Assembly: GCA_004293365.1 (NCBI GenBank)
Contig: RDYN01000075.1
Span: 73,113 to 105,335, forward strand
Origin: Oscillatoriales cyanobacterium
GTDB lineage: Bacteria > Cyanobacteriota > Cyanobacteriia > Cyanobacteriales > Microcoleaceae
DNA: 32,223 nt
Direction of reading: 5' to 3'
The notes under the pieces are model-generated. The model had not been told where the DNA came from, searched no databases, and saw only the letters and a program-made list of their open reading frames with translations. The position numbers and the translations under genes are program-made. Shown one piece after another: positions 15,931-24,175 of the stretch. Numbering within the stretch: the first letter of the stretch is position 1; every line of letters starts with the position of its first letter.

Positions 15931-16280
15931 GATTTTGCAAACAAATTTGTCTTTATAATCAAAGTAGATTCTTGCTTAAGCTTTGCTCGTATTCAAGGAA
16001 GCCCTGCCTTTTTGCAGCAATTCCCTGTTTTTAGAGAAAATTTCATCACTGGGGGGCGTCACTCGATCGCTCTGGCTTCTGCTTTGAGTTTAGCGTTGCC
16101 TGTAAATGGCGATCGCCCGCCGGAGTCCGCTGCTGCCGCCAAAATATTCTTATCTTACCCGATCGACCGACCGCAGCGGCCGCAGTGGAGTCACTATATT
16201 TTCCTACCCCAGAGGGGGGGCAGCTCGCAATTAGATAGGTATAGTTAACACAAAAATCGACTATTTTTTGGGATTGCAAA

Positions 16281-16313
16281 TTGTGGCATTCAATTAGTTT
16301 AGTATAACTAAAC
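16281..16313 (+). promoter_or_regulatory. Candidate promoter with palindrome upstream of rel
   Basis: The 455-bp gap 15931-16385 holds no convincing gene. TTGTGG (16281-16286), 16 bases, then TATAAC (16303-16308) forms a plausible sigma-70-type promoter about 80 bases before the rel start codon. The -10 element is inside the palindrome GTTTAG-TATAA-CTAAAC, so a repressor could bind over it. There is no experimental support, and a divergent promoter for the PatD-like gene must also lie in this gap. Confidence 0.35.
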
Positions 16314-16385
16314 ACAGAAATTCGGCAATTCAACCGAAAACCGGCTTTTAACCATTTGTATTTCTAATTTTTAAAGGTGTACCCC

Positions 16386-18659
16386 ATGAACGCGAATACT
16401 CTGACTCCCTCGAACGCGATCGATCCTTGCATAGTTCCCGATTGGCTGCAAGAATGCCTGAACGCTCGATCGCAACCTGACGAGGCCCCAAACCCAAATT
16501 GCACCGCTGACAACGGCTTAATTTGTCGGGCCTTTGAATTTGCCCGCGACTTGCACGAAGGACAGTACCGCAAATCTGGAGAACCTTACATTTGCCATCC
16601 GGTAGCTGTAGCTGGAATACTCCGATATATGGGCGGAAACAGTGCCATGATTGCCGCAGGTTTCCTCCATGACATTGTGGAAGATACAGATATTACTCTC
16701 GAAGAAATAGAACAGCGGTTTGGGGCAGAAGTGCGACAGTTAGTCGAAGGTGTCACCAAGCTTTCTAAGTTTAATTTTTCCAGCAAAACAGAGCGCCTTG
16801 CCGAAAATTTCCGCCGAATGTTCCTCGCAATGGCTAAAGATATTCGCGTCATTGTCGTCAAACTCGCAGACAGACTGCACAACATGAGGACTTTGGAGCA
16901 TTTGTCCCAAGAAAAGCAGCGCACAATTGCCCTAGAAACCCGAGAGATTTTTGCTCCCCTGGCCAACCGTTTGGGTATCGGGCGCTTTAAGTGGGAATTG
17001 GAAGATTTAGCGTTTAAATACCTGGAACCGGAAGCTTACCGCGAAATTCAGGACTTGGTGGCGGTGAAGCGGGGCGATCGAGAAACCCAACTCGCAGAAG
17101 TCACAGATTGTTTGCGAGAAAGGCTTGACAATTTAGGCATTAAATGCTATGAAGTCAGCGGCCGTCCCAAACATTTGTACGGGATTTATGGGAAGATGCA
17201 GCGCCGGCAAAAAGGCTTTAACCAAGTGTACGATATTGCTGCGGTGCGGATCATAGTAGAAACCAATGATGACTGTTATCGCGCATTGGCGATCGTCCAC
17301 GATTCATTCCGCCCGATCCCCGGCCGCTTCAAAGACTATATCGGTTTACCAAAAGCCAACCGTTATCAATCTTTGCACACCGGAGTAATCGGCACCAGCG
17401 GCCGCCCCATCGAAGTACAAATTCGCACCGTAGCAATGCACCACATTGCAGAATACGGCATTGCAGCCCACTGGAAATACAAAGAAACCGGCGGTTCCAA
17501 TACCACAGTCACCGGCGACGACGAAAAATTTACCTGGCTGCGACAACTGCTAGAATGGCAAACCGATCTCAAAGACGATCGCGAATATTTACAAAGCATT
17601 AAAGACAACTTATTTGACGAAGATATCTACGTTTTTACTCCTAACGGAGACGTGATTGCACTCAACAGCGGCTCAACACCCGTAGATTTTGCCTACCGCA
17701 TTCACAGTGAAATAGGCAATCGCTGCACCGGCGCCCGAGTCAACGGGCGAATGGTGACACTTGACAAGGTTTTAAAGAATGGCGACATTGTAGAAATCTT
17801 GAACCAAAAAAACGGTCATCCGAGCTCCGACTGGCTGAATTTTGTCAAGACAAACGGAGCAAAAAACCGAATTCGCCAGTGGTTAAAGCGATCGCACCGA
17901 GATGAAAATCTCGCTCGCGGGCGGGAATTGCTGGAAAAAGAATTAGGTAAAAACGGCTTAGAATCCTTGCTGAAATCTGAACCCATGCAATCAGTGGCTC
18001 AGCGCTGCAACTACCACAGCGTCGAAGATTTAATCGCAGGTTTGGGCTACGGCGAAGTCACCCTAAATCTCGTAGTCAACCGACTGCGAGATTTAGTCAA
18101 AGTGCAGCAAAAAATAGAAGCTGCACCCGCAGGAATCCAGGAATCCCCCGTGCAAATACCTGCATCAGCGGCACCCAAGCCCGTACCGAGTTCGTCTCCG
18201 AGCAAATCGCCGATCGCAGGTGTAGAAGGATTGCTGTATCATTTAGCCGGCTGTTGCTGTCCGATTCCCGGCGAATCAATTATTGGAGTTGTGACTCGCA
18301 CCCGAGGAATTTCGATTCACCGCCAAGGATGTTCAAATGTTGAAAGCGTCCCGGGAGATAGATTAGTTCCTGTGAGTTGGAATTCCACCAACCGCAATGA
18401 ATCTCGCCCCAATACTTATCCGGTGAACATTCAAGTAGAAGCCCTCGATCGAGTGGGAGTTCTCAACGATGTATTATCGCATTTGAAGGACAACAAAGTC
18501 AACGTCCGCAGCGCCCAAGTCAAAACATATCCCGGATTGCCGGCATTAATTGACTTGTGCATGGATATCCAGGATAAAGAACAGTTTGAGCGGACTTGTA
18601 TGCAAATTAAAAAGATGAGCGATATTTTGAATTTGCGCAGGCTGAGCGAAGCTGAGTGA
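16386..18659 (+). CDS. Bifunctional (p)ppGpp synthetase/hydrolase (RelA/SpoT, Rsh)
   Basis: The full-length long Rsh protein (757 residues) makes and degrades the alarmone (p)ppGpp in the cytoplasm. The hydrolase HD domain shows GEPYICHPVAVAGIL, H95-D96 in LHDIVEDT, and VKLADRLHNMRTL. The synthetase shows YGIYGKMQRR, AVRIIV and GRFKDYIGLPKANRYQSLHT; RFKD is the form found in bifunctional enzymes. Then come TGS (DIYVFTPNGDVIALNSGSTP), the Cys-containing domain (AGCCCPIPGESIIG) and ACT (VEALDRVGVLNDVLSHLKDN). All key residues are present. I use the ATG at 16386, with AAAGG 8 bases upstream, rather than the GTG at 16377 that overlaps that site. Confidence 0.95.
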   Translation: MNANTLTPSNAIDPCIVPDWLQECLNARSQPDEAPNPNCTADNGLICRAFEFARDLHEGQYRKSGEPYICHPVAVAGILRYMGGNSAMIAAGFLHDIVEDTDITLEEIEQRFGAEVRQLVEGVTKLSKFNFSSKTERLAENFRRMFLAMAKDIRVIVVKLADRLHNMRTLEHLSQEKQRTIALETREIFAPLANRLGIGRFKWELEDLAFKYLEPEAYREIQDLVAVKRGDRETQLAEVTDCLRERLDNLGIKCYEVSGRPKHLYGIYGKMQRRQKGFNQVYDIAAVRIIVETNDDCYRALAIVHDSFRPIPGRFKDYIGLPKANRYQSLHTGVIGTSGRPIEVQIRTVAMHHIAEYGIAAHWKYKETGGSNTTVTGDDEKFTWLRQLLEWQTDLKDDREYLQSIKDNLFDEDIYVFTPNGDVIALNSGSTPVDFAYRIHSEIGNRCTGARVNGRMVTLDKVLKNGDIVEILNQKNGHPSSDWLNFVKTNGAKNRIRQWLKRSHRDENLARGRELLEKELGKNGLESLLKSEPMQSVAQRCNYHSVEDLIAGLGYGEVTLNLVVNRLRDLVKVQQKIEAAPAGIQESPVQIPASAAPKPVPSSSPSKSPIAGVEGLLYHLAGCCCPIPGESIIGVVTRTRGISIHRQGCSNVESVPGDRLVPVSWNSTNRNESRPNTYPVNIQVEALDRVGVLNDVLSHLKDNKVNVRSAQVKTYPGLPALIDLCMDIQDKEQFERTCMQIKKMSDILNLRRLSEAE

Positions 18660-18684
18660 AGGAACTTAAGAGAAAATTTACCGC

Positions 18685-19182
18685 ATGGTACAACTTAGCC
18701 TTAACTCCGTGATTCCTTCAGAAAAGCTGACGAACTATTTATTAATCCGGCTTCCTAAAGATCAATACTTCGGACAGTTTTTTAACAGCCCTGTAAGCCT
18801 TACGTAGTCAGCCATGCCATTTTTTACGTATTTTCTGCAACGAGTGGGTCAAAGTCAAACATTGAAAAAATAGTCCAGCATATAGCCAGCAAGGGTTTCG
18901 GAGACTCGATCGCATCTAAAACTGTCCGAAGTATTGAAAGATGACAAATCTCAGTTTCTCGCTCGGGGTGGTTACGATCTAGAAAACTGGCAGCAGCTCG
19001 ATCGAGATTTGAGAGTCCAGATACTTTCATTGGAAGCAGAGCCAATGACCAACACAAAATACGGTCAAAAGTACATGATTCGAGGCAGTTTAACAGGGCC
19101 AAACGGTAGAACTTTACAAGTCAAAACCGTTTGGATAGTTACTCCATCCGAAACGAGATTTGTTACATTAGTTCCTGATTAA
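18685..19182 (+). pseudogene. DUF6883-family gene split by a MITE insertion
   Basis: The reading frame starts at ATG 18685 (VIPSEKLTNYLLIRLPKD), is interrupted at 18763, and resumes at 18943 (DKSQFLARGGYDLENW...LTGPNGRTLQVKTVWIV) in the same frame once the 174-bp insert and one copy of the AAAGAT duplication are removed. The restored product is 105 residues and reads as a normal DUF6883 protein, with LLI-LPKDDKSQFL across the join. With the insert, the 5' part ends at TAG 18805-18807. The 3' part could be translated only from a TTG donated by the insert. It is followed 16 bp on by the DUF4926 gene, its usual neighbour. Function unknown; a toxin-antitoxin role is conjectural. Confidence 0.85.
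18763..18936. mobile_element. 174-bp MITE with 19-bp perfect terminal inverted repeats and 6-bp target duplication
   Basis: The left end CAATACTTCGGACAGTTTT (18763-18781) is the exact reverse complement of the right end (18918-18936). AAAGAT directly flanks both sides (18757-18762 and 18937-18942). The 136-bp interior is too short for a transposase. On the minus strand it is open near the right-hand part of the interior (ADYVRLTGLLKNCPKY), which may be a remnant of a parental transposase end. The insertion interrupts the DUF6883 gene. No parental insertion sequence lies in the window and I cannot assign a family. Confidence 0.88.
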
Positions 19183-19198
19183 CAAGAGGTAATCCGCC

Positions 19199-19426
19199 AT
19201 GAAGTTTGCACTTTTTTCACAAGTAGCATTGCGCGAAGACATCCCGAATTACAATCTAAAAAAAGGTGCTATAGCAACTATTGTTGAGCATTACCCGATG
19301 CCGGAAGGTCAAGAAGACGGTTATAGCTTAGAGGGTTTCAATGTCGAAGCAATTACAGTTGAAGTTGCGGAGTCCCAGATTGAATCAATCAAAGCTCCTG
19401 TTTTGCAGCTTGGCAAATTAAGCTAA
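19199..19426 (+). CDS. DUF4926-family small protein
   Basis: The 75-residue protein has the DUF4926 pattern: a first strand with LFSQVALREDIPNYNLKKGAIATIVEHY, a loop PMPEGQEDGYSLEGF, then AITVEVAESQIESI. These are small SH3-like beta proteins that often follow DUF6883 genes in cyanobacteria. The pairing suggests a two-component unit, possibly toxin-antitoxin, though this is not established. The ATG at 19199 has AGAGGT 8 bases upstream. Translation may have been coupled to the preceding gene, now disrupted by a MITE. Confidence 0.85.
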   Translation: MKFALFSQVALREDIPNYNLKKGAIATIVEHYPMPEGQEDGYSLEGFNVEAITVEVAESQIESIKAPVLQLGKLS

Positions 19427-19517
19427 CGCCGGCATCCGCGAGAAGTATATGTAGGGTGCGCAGTGCGCACCTTACTAGATGTAGCGTGTCAAACCATTTT
19501 TTGCATAATTCCTGCCC

Positions 19518-20438
19518 TTATTTCGCCGGAGTCCCAGGCTGGGAGTCGCCCAACTTTTGCAGCAAAAACTGTCGCGCTACTTGTGCAGCATCCTGCTGTT
19601 TTCCATCAACTTGATAGTTGAGTTGGCGCATATCTTCCTCCGAGATTTTGCCGCCCAACTCAGCGAGCACTGGACGCAATTCTGGGTATTTTTCCAAAAT
19701 TTGCGATCGCACAACCGGAACAGCTTCGTAGGGCGGGAAATAGTTCTTATCATCTTTGAGTATTACCAAACCCAAACTTTGAATCAAACCATCCGTCGTA
19801 TTACCGGCAATCACATCTACTTCTTTTTGTTGCAGCGCTTGATAAAGCAATCCTAACAGCAACTCCTTCGGTTCTCCAGCAAATTTAATCCCGTAAGTTT
19901 TAGCTAATCCCGGAAATCCATCTTCTCTGTCTTTGAATTCTGGCCCAAAACCAGCGCGCAATTTTGGTGCAGCCTTGCTTAGTTGTGAGAGAGTTTGCAA
20001 GTTGAGTTTTTTGGCATCTTCTCCCCGCACGATAATCGCAAAACCGTTATTAAATCCCAGCGGCTCAGTCCATTCGGCTTTAAACTGTTTGGGATACTCT
20101 TGTTTGAGATAGTTGAGGACTTTTTTGGGGTCAGAAATAGGCTTTTGTTTGAGAATATTGGTAAAACCTGTACCTGTATATTCGACGTACAAGTCAATTT
20201 TTCCTGCTGTTAGGGATTGATGGCAAAGCGAGCCTCCGAGGTTGAGTTCGCGTTCTACTTTAATATCTGTTTTGGCTTCGATGTGCTGTGCTAAAATTTC
20301 GGCTAAAATGACTTGCTCGGAAAAGTCTTTCGAGCAAATTACAACTTGTTTTTGAGAACTCGAATTGCAGCTTGTGACTGCTAACAAGCAAAGCAATGAT
20401 ATACAGGAATATAAAAGATGGCTTTTTGATATTTTCAT
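19518..20438 (-). CDS. Osmoprotectant/glycine-betaine-type ABC substrate-binding lipoprotein (OpuAC/ProX-like)
   Basis: The 306-residue protein starts with a lipoprotein signal (hydrophobic YSCISLLCLLAVTSC, lipobox LAVTSC near residue 24). The mature part has the QAT-family pattern: VVICSKDFSEQVILAEILAQHIEAK, GGSLCHQSLTAGKIDLYVEYTGTGFT, AKTYGIKF, and VDVIAGNTTDGLIQSLGLVILKDDKNYFPPYEAVPV. It should bind quaternary amines or similar osmolytes at the outer face of the inner membrane. No ATPase or permease of the system is next to it. It diverges from the aldehyde dehydrogenase gene with only 42 bp between starts, so the two may share a regulatory region. Confidence 0.88.
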   Translation of the reverse strand: MKISKSHLLYSCISLLCLLAVTSCNSSSQKQVVICSKDFSEQVILAEILAQHIEAKTDIKVERELNLGGSLCHQSLTAGKIDLYVEYTGTGFTNILKQKPISDPKKVLNYLKQEYPKQFKAEWTEPLGFNNGFAIIVRGEDAKKLNLQTLSQLSKAAPKLRAGFGPEFKDREDGFPGLAKTYGIKFAGEPKELLLGLLYQALQQKEVDVIAGNTTDGLIQSLGLVILKDDKNYFPPYEAVPVVRSQILEKYPELRPVLAELGGKISEEDMRQLNYQVDGKQQDAAQVARQFLLQKLGDSQPGTPAK

Positions 20439-20480
20439 TTTTTTATTGTAACATTTATGTAGATAGATACAGGAGAAAAT

Positions 20481-21848
20481 ATGCTATTGAGTGTCAGCGA
20501 TACGATCCGGGAGCAGCGACAATTTTTTGCTACTGGGAAAACTAAAGATGTGGATTTTCGGATCGAACAACTCAAAAATCTCAAAAGTGCGATCGCCTCC
20601 AATCAATCACGGATTGTGGATGCTGTCAAGGCAGATTTGAACAGGCCCGAGTATGAGGCTTATTTTGAAATTGCTGCGATCGCAGAAGTTAATTATGCCA
20701 TCAAAAACGTTGAATCGTGGGCCAAGCCGAAAAAGGTGCCGACATCGATCGATCAATTCCCCGCCTCAGCCCGCATTTACCCGGAACCTTTGGGCGTCGT
20801 TTTAATTATCGGGCCTTGGAATTACCCGTTTCAGCTCATGATATCACCTTTGGTCGGGGCGATCGCCGCCGGCAACTGCGCCATCCTCAAACCCTCAGAA
20901 ATCGCCTCGCACACCTCCGAAGTTGTCGCGGATATGATTCTCACAGCCTTCGATCCCGCCTACATCGCAGCCATCCAAGGAGGAGTCGAAACCAGCAAAC
21001 AATTATTAGCCGAAAAATTCGACCACATCTTCTTTACCGGAGGCACAAAAATCGGTAAAGTAGTCATGGAAGCCGCCGCCAAACACCTGACACCTGTCAC
21101 ATTAGAATTGGGCGGCAAAAGTCCTTGCATTGTAGACTCAGACATTCAAGTTGAATATACTGCAAGACGCATTGCGTGGGGCAAATTCATCAATGCAGGT
21201 CAAACTTGTATTGCTCCCGATTACCTGTTAGTTGACAAAAAAGTTAAACCCGCTTTGATGCAAGCAATCAAAACATCAATTCACGAATTTTACGGCGACG
21301 ATCCGCAGAAAAGTCCCGACTATTCGCGAATTATCAATCAGCATCATTTACGACGTTTGGCTGAGTTTGTCAAAGATGGCGAAATTGTAGCTGGCGGCCA
21401 AACCAGCGTCGAAGACAAATATATTGCGCCGACGGTAATTGACAAGGTTTCCTGGGAGTCGCCGGTGATGCAGGATGAGATTTTTGGCCCGATTTTGCCC
21501 GTTTTGGAGTATGAAGAGCTCGGAGATGCGATCGCCCAAATCAACGCCCGCCCCAAACCCCTAGCTTTGTATTTGTTCTCGAAAGATAAAGAGAAACAAG
21601 AGCGAGTTTTGCGCGAAACTTCTTCCGGCGGAGTTTGCATTAATGACACGGTTATGCAAGTCGGAGTCACAACTTTACCTTTTGGCGGAGTTGGCGACAG
21701 CGGCACCGGCAGCTATCACGGAAAAGCTAGTTTTGATACTTTTTCACATCAAAAAAGTGTGCTGCAAAAGTCGTTTTTACTTGACTTAAAATGGCGGTAC
21801 GCTCCCTATCTAGGTAAGTTGGATTTGATTAAGAAAATTATCGGTTGA
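20481..21848 (+). CDS. Aldehyde dehydrogenase, class 3 / fatty-aldehyde-like
   Basis: The 455-residue length and lack of an N-terminal extension fit class 3-like aldehyde dehydrogenases. GVVLIIGPWNYPFQLMISPL, FFTGGTKIGKVV (NAD-binding), LELGGKSPCIVD (general-base Glu) and FINAGQTCIAPDY (catalytic Cys) are intact, as are EIFGPILPVL and LPFGGVGDSGTGSYHGKASFDTFSH. Cyanobacterial relatives such as Synechocystis slr0091 oxidise long-chain or apocarotenoid aldehydes. The C-terminus (LLDLKWRYAPYLGKLDLIKKIIG) resembles a membrane-associating tail. AGGAG lies 8 bases before the ATG. The exact substrate is inferred. Confidence 0.93.
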   Translation: MLLSVSDTIREQRQFFATGKTKDVDFRIEQLKNLKSAIASNQSRIVDAVKADLNRPEYEAYFEIAAIAEVNYAIKNVESWAKPKKVPTSIDQFPASARIYPEPLGVVLIIGPWNYPFQLMISPLVGAIAAGNCAILKPSEIASHTSEVVADMILTAFDPAYIAAIQGGVETSKQLLAEKFDHIFFTGGTKIGKVVMEAAAKHLTPVTLELGGKSPCIVDSDIQVEYTARRIAWGKFINAGQTCIAPDYLLVDKKVKPALMQAIKTSIHEFYGDDPQKSPDYSRIINQHHLRRLAEFVKDGEIVAGGQTSVEDKYIAPTVIDKVSWESPVMQDEIFGPILPVLEYEELGDAIAQINARPKPLALYLFSKDKEKQERVLRETSSGGVCINDTVMQVGVTTLPFGGVGDSGTGSYHGKASFDTFSHQKSVLQKSFLLDLKWRYAPYLGKLDLIKKIIG

Positions 21849-21918
21849 ACGGGATACTCCTTTCAATATACAAGGGGCGGGGCTTAACCAACACTTACAA
21901 TTGTTAGCTGGATTAAAT

Positions 21919-22145
21919 AGGTTTGTAGTGCGGACTTTAGTCCGCAGAATTTGATGCGGACTAAAGTCCTCACTACAAACCTTTGAAGGAAATCACAGAA
22001 TTTGATGCGGACTAAAGTTCTCACAGGTTTGTAGTGCGGACTTTAGTCCGCAGAATTTGATGCGGACTAAAGTCCTCACTACAAACCTTGGGAAATTAAG
22101 GAAATCGCAGAATTTGATGCGGACTAAAGTCCTCACTACAAACCT
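21919..22145. repeat. Cluster of dispersed palindromic repeats (four units)
   Basis: The 392-bp spacer 21849-22240 has no gene. AGGTTTGTAGTGCGGACTTT plus its mirror part, spanning 21919-21981, recurs almost exactly at 22025-22087. Two shorter half-units of TTTGATGCGGACTAAAGT lie at about 21999-22023 and 22110-22145, separated by GGGAAATTAAGGAAATC spacers. Each full unit can fold on itself (GCGGACTTTAGTCCGC) and as a whole (GGTTTGTAGTG with CACTACAAACC). Spacing and sequence vary, so this is not a CRISPR array. Confidence 0.9.
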
Positions 22146-22240
22146 TGCTTGGGAAATTAAGGAAATCAGAGGCTGGGAAATTAGCCACCTGCTTAATGTT
22201 GATTGAGTTAAAATAATGTAAGTTATTCCCCGAAATTCTT

Positions 22241-23128
22241 ATGTTTCCACTTAAATATCCCGTGCCTCAAACAGAACCCCCTCGATCGCCCAAAGAAACG
22301 CTCCCCACGATGTACGATCTACCTAGCGAAAATCCGGAGGAACCTGGTTTGCCTGATGAATTTCACGGCTTGCAACCGCAGTTGCTGAGCTACACCTTCC
22401 GCCCTGGCAGCTATTCGGCTTCCCAAATATTTACCGGAAGCGACATGAATCTTTATTATGACGTGCGTCACCCGCTTTGGTACAAGCGCCCGGATTGGTT
22501 TGGAGTTGTCGGAGTTTCCCGGTTGTACGATGAAGTTGATATGCGGCTGAGTTACGTTATTTGGCAAGAGGGTGTGAATCCTTTTGTGATTGTAGAATTG
22601 CTCTCGCCGGGAACAGAAAAAGAAGATTTGGGAGAAAATGAGGGGGAAAATCTACCGTCGGCGCCTGAACAAATAGCAGGTAATGGTAACATCAACCGCG
22701 AACCGACTTCGGAAAAGCCTCTGCGGAAATGGGAGGTTTACGAGCAGGTTTTGCGAATTCCTTATTATGTTGTTTTCAGCCGCTACACCAATCGATTGAG
22801 GGCTTTTAAATTGGATGGAGCTCGCTATGAAGAATTAGAACTCTCTGACTCGCGCCTGTGGATGCCTGAGATTGATTTAGGCTTGGGTTTGTGGCACGGG
22901 GATTATCTGGGAGTCGATCGACTGTGGTTGCGCTGGTACGATAGTGAGGGCAATTGGATTCCGACTCCCGAGGAGCGGGCAGAACAGGCACAAGGGCGGA
23001 CAGAGCATGCACAAGGGCTTGCCGAGCAGGAAAGACAGCGTGCAGAGACTGCTGAAGCTCGCTTGGAATTTTTGATGCAAAGACTGCGGGAATCTGGCAT
23101 CGATCCCGATCGATTCTTGAACGGTTAA
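22241..23128 (+). CDS. Uma2-family (DUF820) putative nuclease, long subtype with coiled-coil tail
   Basis: The 295-residue paralogue of the protein at 2596-3414. Core elements in order are YYDVRHPLWYKRPDWFGVVG (Asp), LSYVIWQEGVNPFVIVELLSPGTE (Glu), and RKWEVYEQVLRIPYYVVFSRYT (Lys). It then has LGLGLWHGDYLGVDRLWLRWYDSEGNWIPT and an Ala/Glu/Gln/Arg coiled coil to RESGIDPDRFLNG. A spacer of about 35 residues (DLGENEGENLPSAPEQIAGN...) between the Glu and Lys motifs is longer than in the paralogue. The ATG at 22241 gives the complete N-terminus. Catalytic residues look intact. The family's biological role is unknown. Confidence 0.87.
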   Translation: MFPLKYPVPQTEPPRSPKETLPTMYDLPSENPEEPGLPDEFHGLQPQLLSYTFRPGSYSASQIFTGSDMNLYYDVRHPLWYKRPDWFGVVGVSRLYDEVDMRLSYVIWQEGVNPFVIVELLSPGTEKEDLGENEGENLPSAPEQIAGNGNINREPTSEKPLRKWEVYEQVLRIPYYVVFSRYTNRLRAFKLDGARYEELELSDSRLWMPEIDLGLGLWHGDYLGVDRLWLRWYDSEGNWIPTPEERAEQAQGRTEHAQGLAEQERQRAETAEARLEFLMQRLRESGIDPDRFLNG

Positions 23129-23170
23129 TGCTCGTGAATTGTTTTTGCAGACTTACGCGCTACGAACCAA

Positions 23171-23239
23171 GAAACCGGGTTTTGTCAACCGAGATTAAGC
23201 GTTTAAAGCCCTTATATTTTCGTTAAAAAACCCAGTTTC
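23171..23239. repeat. AAACCGGG hairpin repeat
   Basis: GAAACCGGGTTTTG at 23171 faces AAAAAACCCAGTTTC ending at 23239. One arm has an A for G change. It is downstream of the Uma2 gene and just before the exported-protein gene, so it may end the Uma2 transcript. Confidence 0.8.
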
Positions 23240-23329
23240 CGACCAACCGTGCCTAAGTCTGATTCACTTTACAAGCAGACTCTCGATGTAGTAAAATCGC
23301 CGATTAAAGGCAATTTTGACTATATTATA

Positions 23330-23761
23330 ATGAAAAAAATCTTATCATTTTTTGCCGTTCCAGCGATTATGGCTTCTGCCTCCTTGGCTAGTTACATTCC
23401 ACCCACCTATGTTTTGCGAGTAGAAACTGTAAAACCGGGACTGCTGCGGCTGACAAATACTTCAACTCAACCTATTTATGTCAAAAGCTTTATCCTCCGC
23501 AACCACACAGTCAACGAACTCGGCAAACGAACCGGAGAAGTTGATAAAATTTTGGTGGATGTGAATGCGGCGATCGCTCCTGGCCACAGTGTACTAGAAT
23601 CAATTGACAAGTATCCATATCGGACAACCGCCCATACTGAGCTGGTGCAGTGGAATGAGAGACGCAAAGTTCACCGAGACGGATTGCTGATCTGTTTTAT
23701 TAACGACTTCAATCACAATGTCTTTGTAACTCCTAACGGGCATTTGCCCTGTCCAAAATAA
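23330..23761 (+). CDS. Small putative exported protein
   Basis: From the ATG at 23330 the product is 143 residues: MKKILSFFAVPAIMASASLA is a clear signal peptide with two Lys and a hydrophobic core, cleavable near ASLA-SYIP. The mature part is beta-rich (VLRVETVKPGLLRLTNTSTQPIYVKSFILRN) and holds two Cys (LICFIND, HLPCPK). I do not recognise the family; the strand pattern looks like an immunoglobulin-like or beta-sandwich domain, which is a guess. An in-frame ATG at 23249 would add 27 residues ahead of the signal peptide and overlap a repeat, so it is rejected. No strong ribosome site precedes 23330. Confidence 0.6.
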   Translation: MKKILSFFAVPAIMASASLASYIPPTYVLRVETVKPGLLRLTNTSTQPIYVKSFILRNHTVNELGKRTGEVDKILVDVNAAIAPGHSVLESIDKYPYRTTAHTELVQWNERRKVHRDGLLICFINDFNHNVFVTPNGHLPCPK

Positions 23762-23816
23762 GTCACATCACAAGTGTCATAATATCTTTTAGGATCTTCT
23801 CGTCCAACCGCAATTT

Positions 23817-24167
23817 ATGGAACCTTTAGCAAAAGAAATCTGTGCCGCCTGCCTCCCAAACTCTCCCCGCGTCACGGCTTACGAAATTATCCAACTTAAG
23901 CCTCAAATTCCCGACTGGAATTTGATTGAAAAAAATGGTATTCCCCAGTTAGAGCGCACCTACAAATTCCCGGATTTCAAAAGTGCGATCGCCTTTACAA
24001 ACAGCGTCGGCGCAGCAGCAGAAACTGAAGGGCATCACCCCGCACTGTTAACCGAGTGGGGAAAAGTTACCGTTACTTGGTGGACTCACTCGATTTCGGG
24101 ATTGCACCGCAATGATTTTATTATGGCGGCAAAAACAGATGCGATCGCACATCAATTCTCAACCTAA
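23817..24167 (+). CDS. 4a-hydroxytetrahydrobiopterin dehydratase (PCD)
   Basis: The 116-residue protein has the pterin-4a-carbinolamine dehydratase pattern: [42 protein letters not shown], then [25 protein letters not shown]. The paired His of EGHHP and the later WWTH are the active-site His and aromatic residues of the family. It recycles oxidised pterin cofactor after aromatic amino-acid hydroxylation, and in bacteria may have other roles. Length is typical. It starts at ATG 23817 with no clear ribosome site. It is convergent with the response regulator gene, 8 bp apart at the stop codons. Confidence 0.9.
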   Translation: MEPLAKEICAACLPNSPRVTAYEIIQLKPQIPDWNLIEKNGIPQLERTYKFPDFKSAIAFTNSVGAAAETEGHHPALLTEWGKVTVTWWTHSISGLHRNDFIMAAKTDAIAHQFST

Positions 24168-24175
24168 AATCAGAT

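Noticed and set aside
21919-22145. CRISPR-like direct repeats
   Set aside because: Units are palindromic with different lengths and near-identical spacers; no cas genes.
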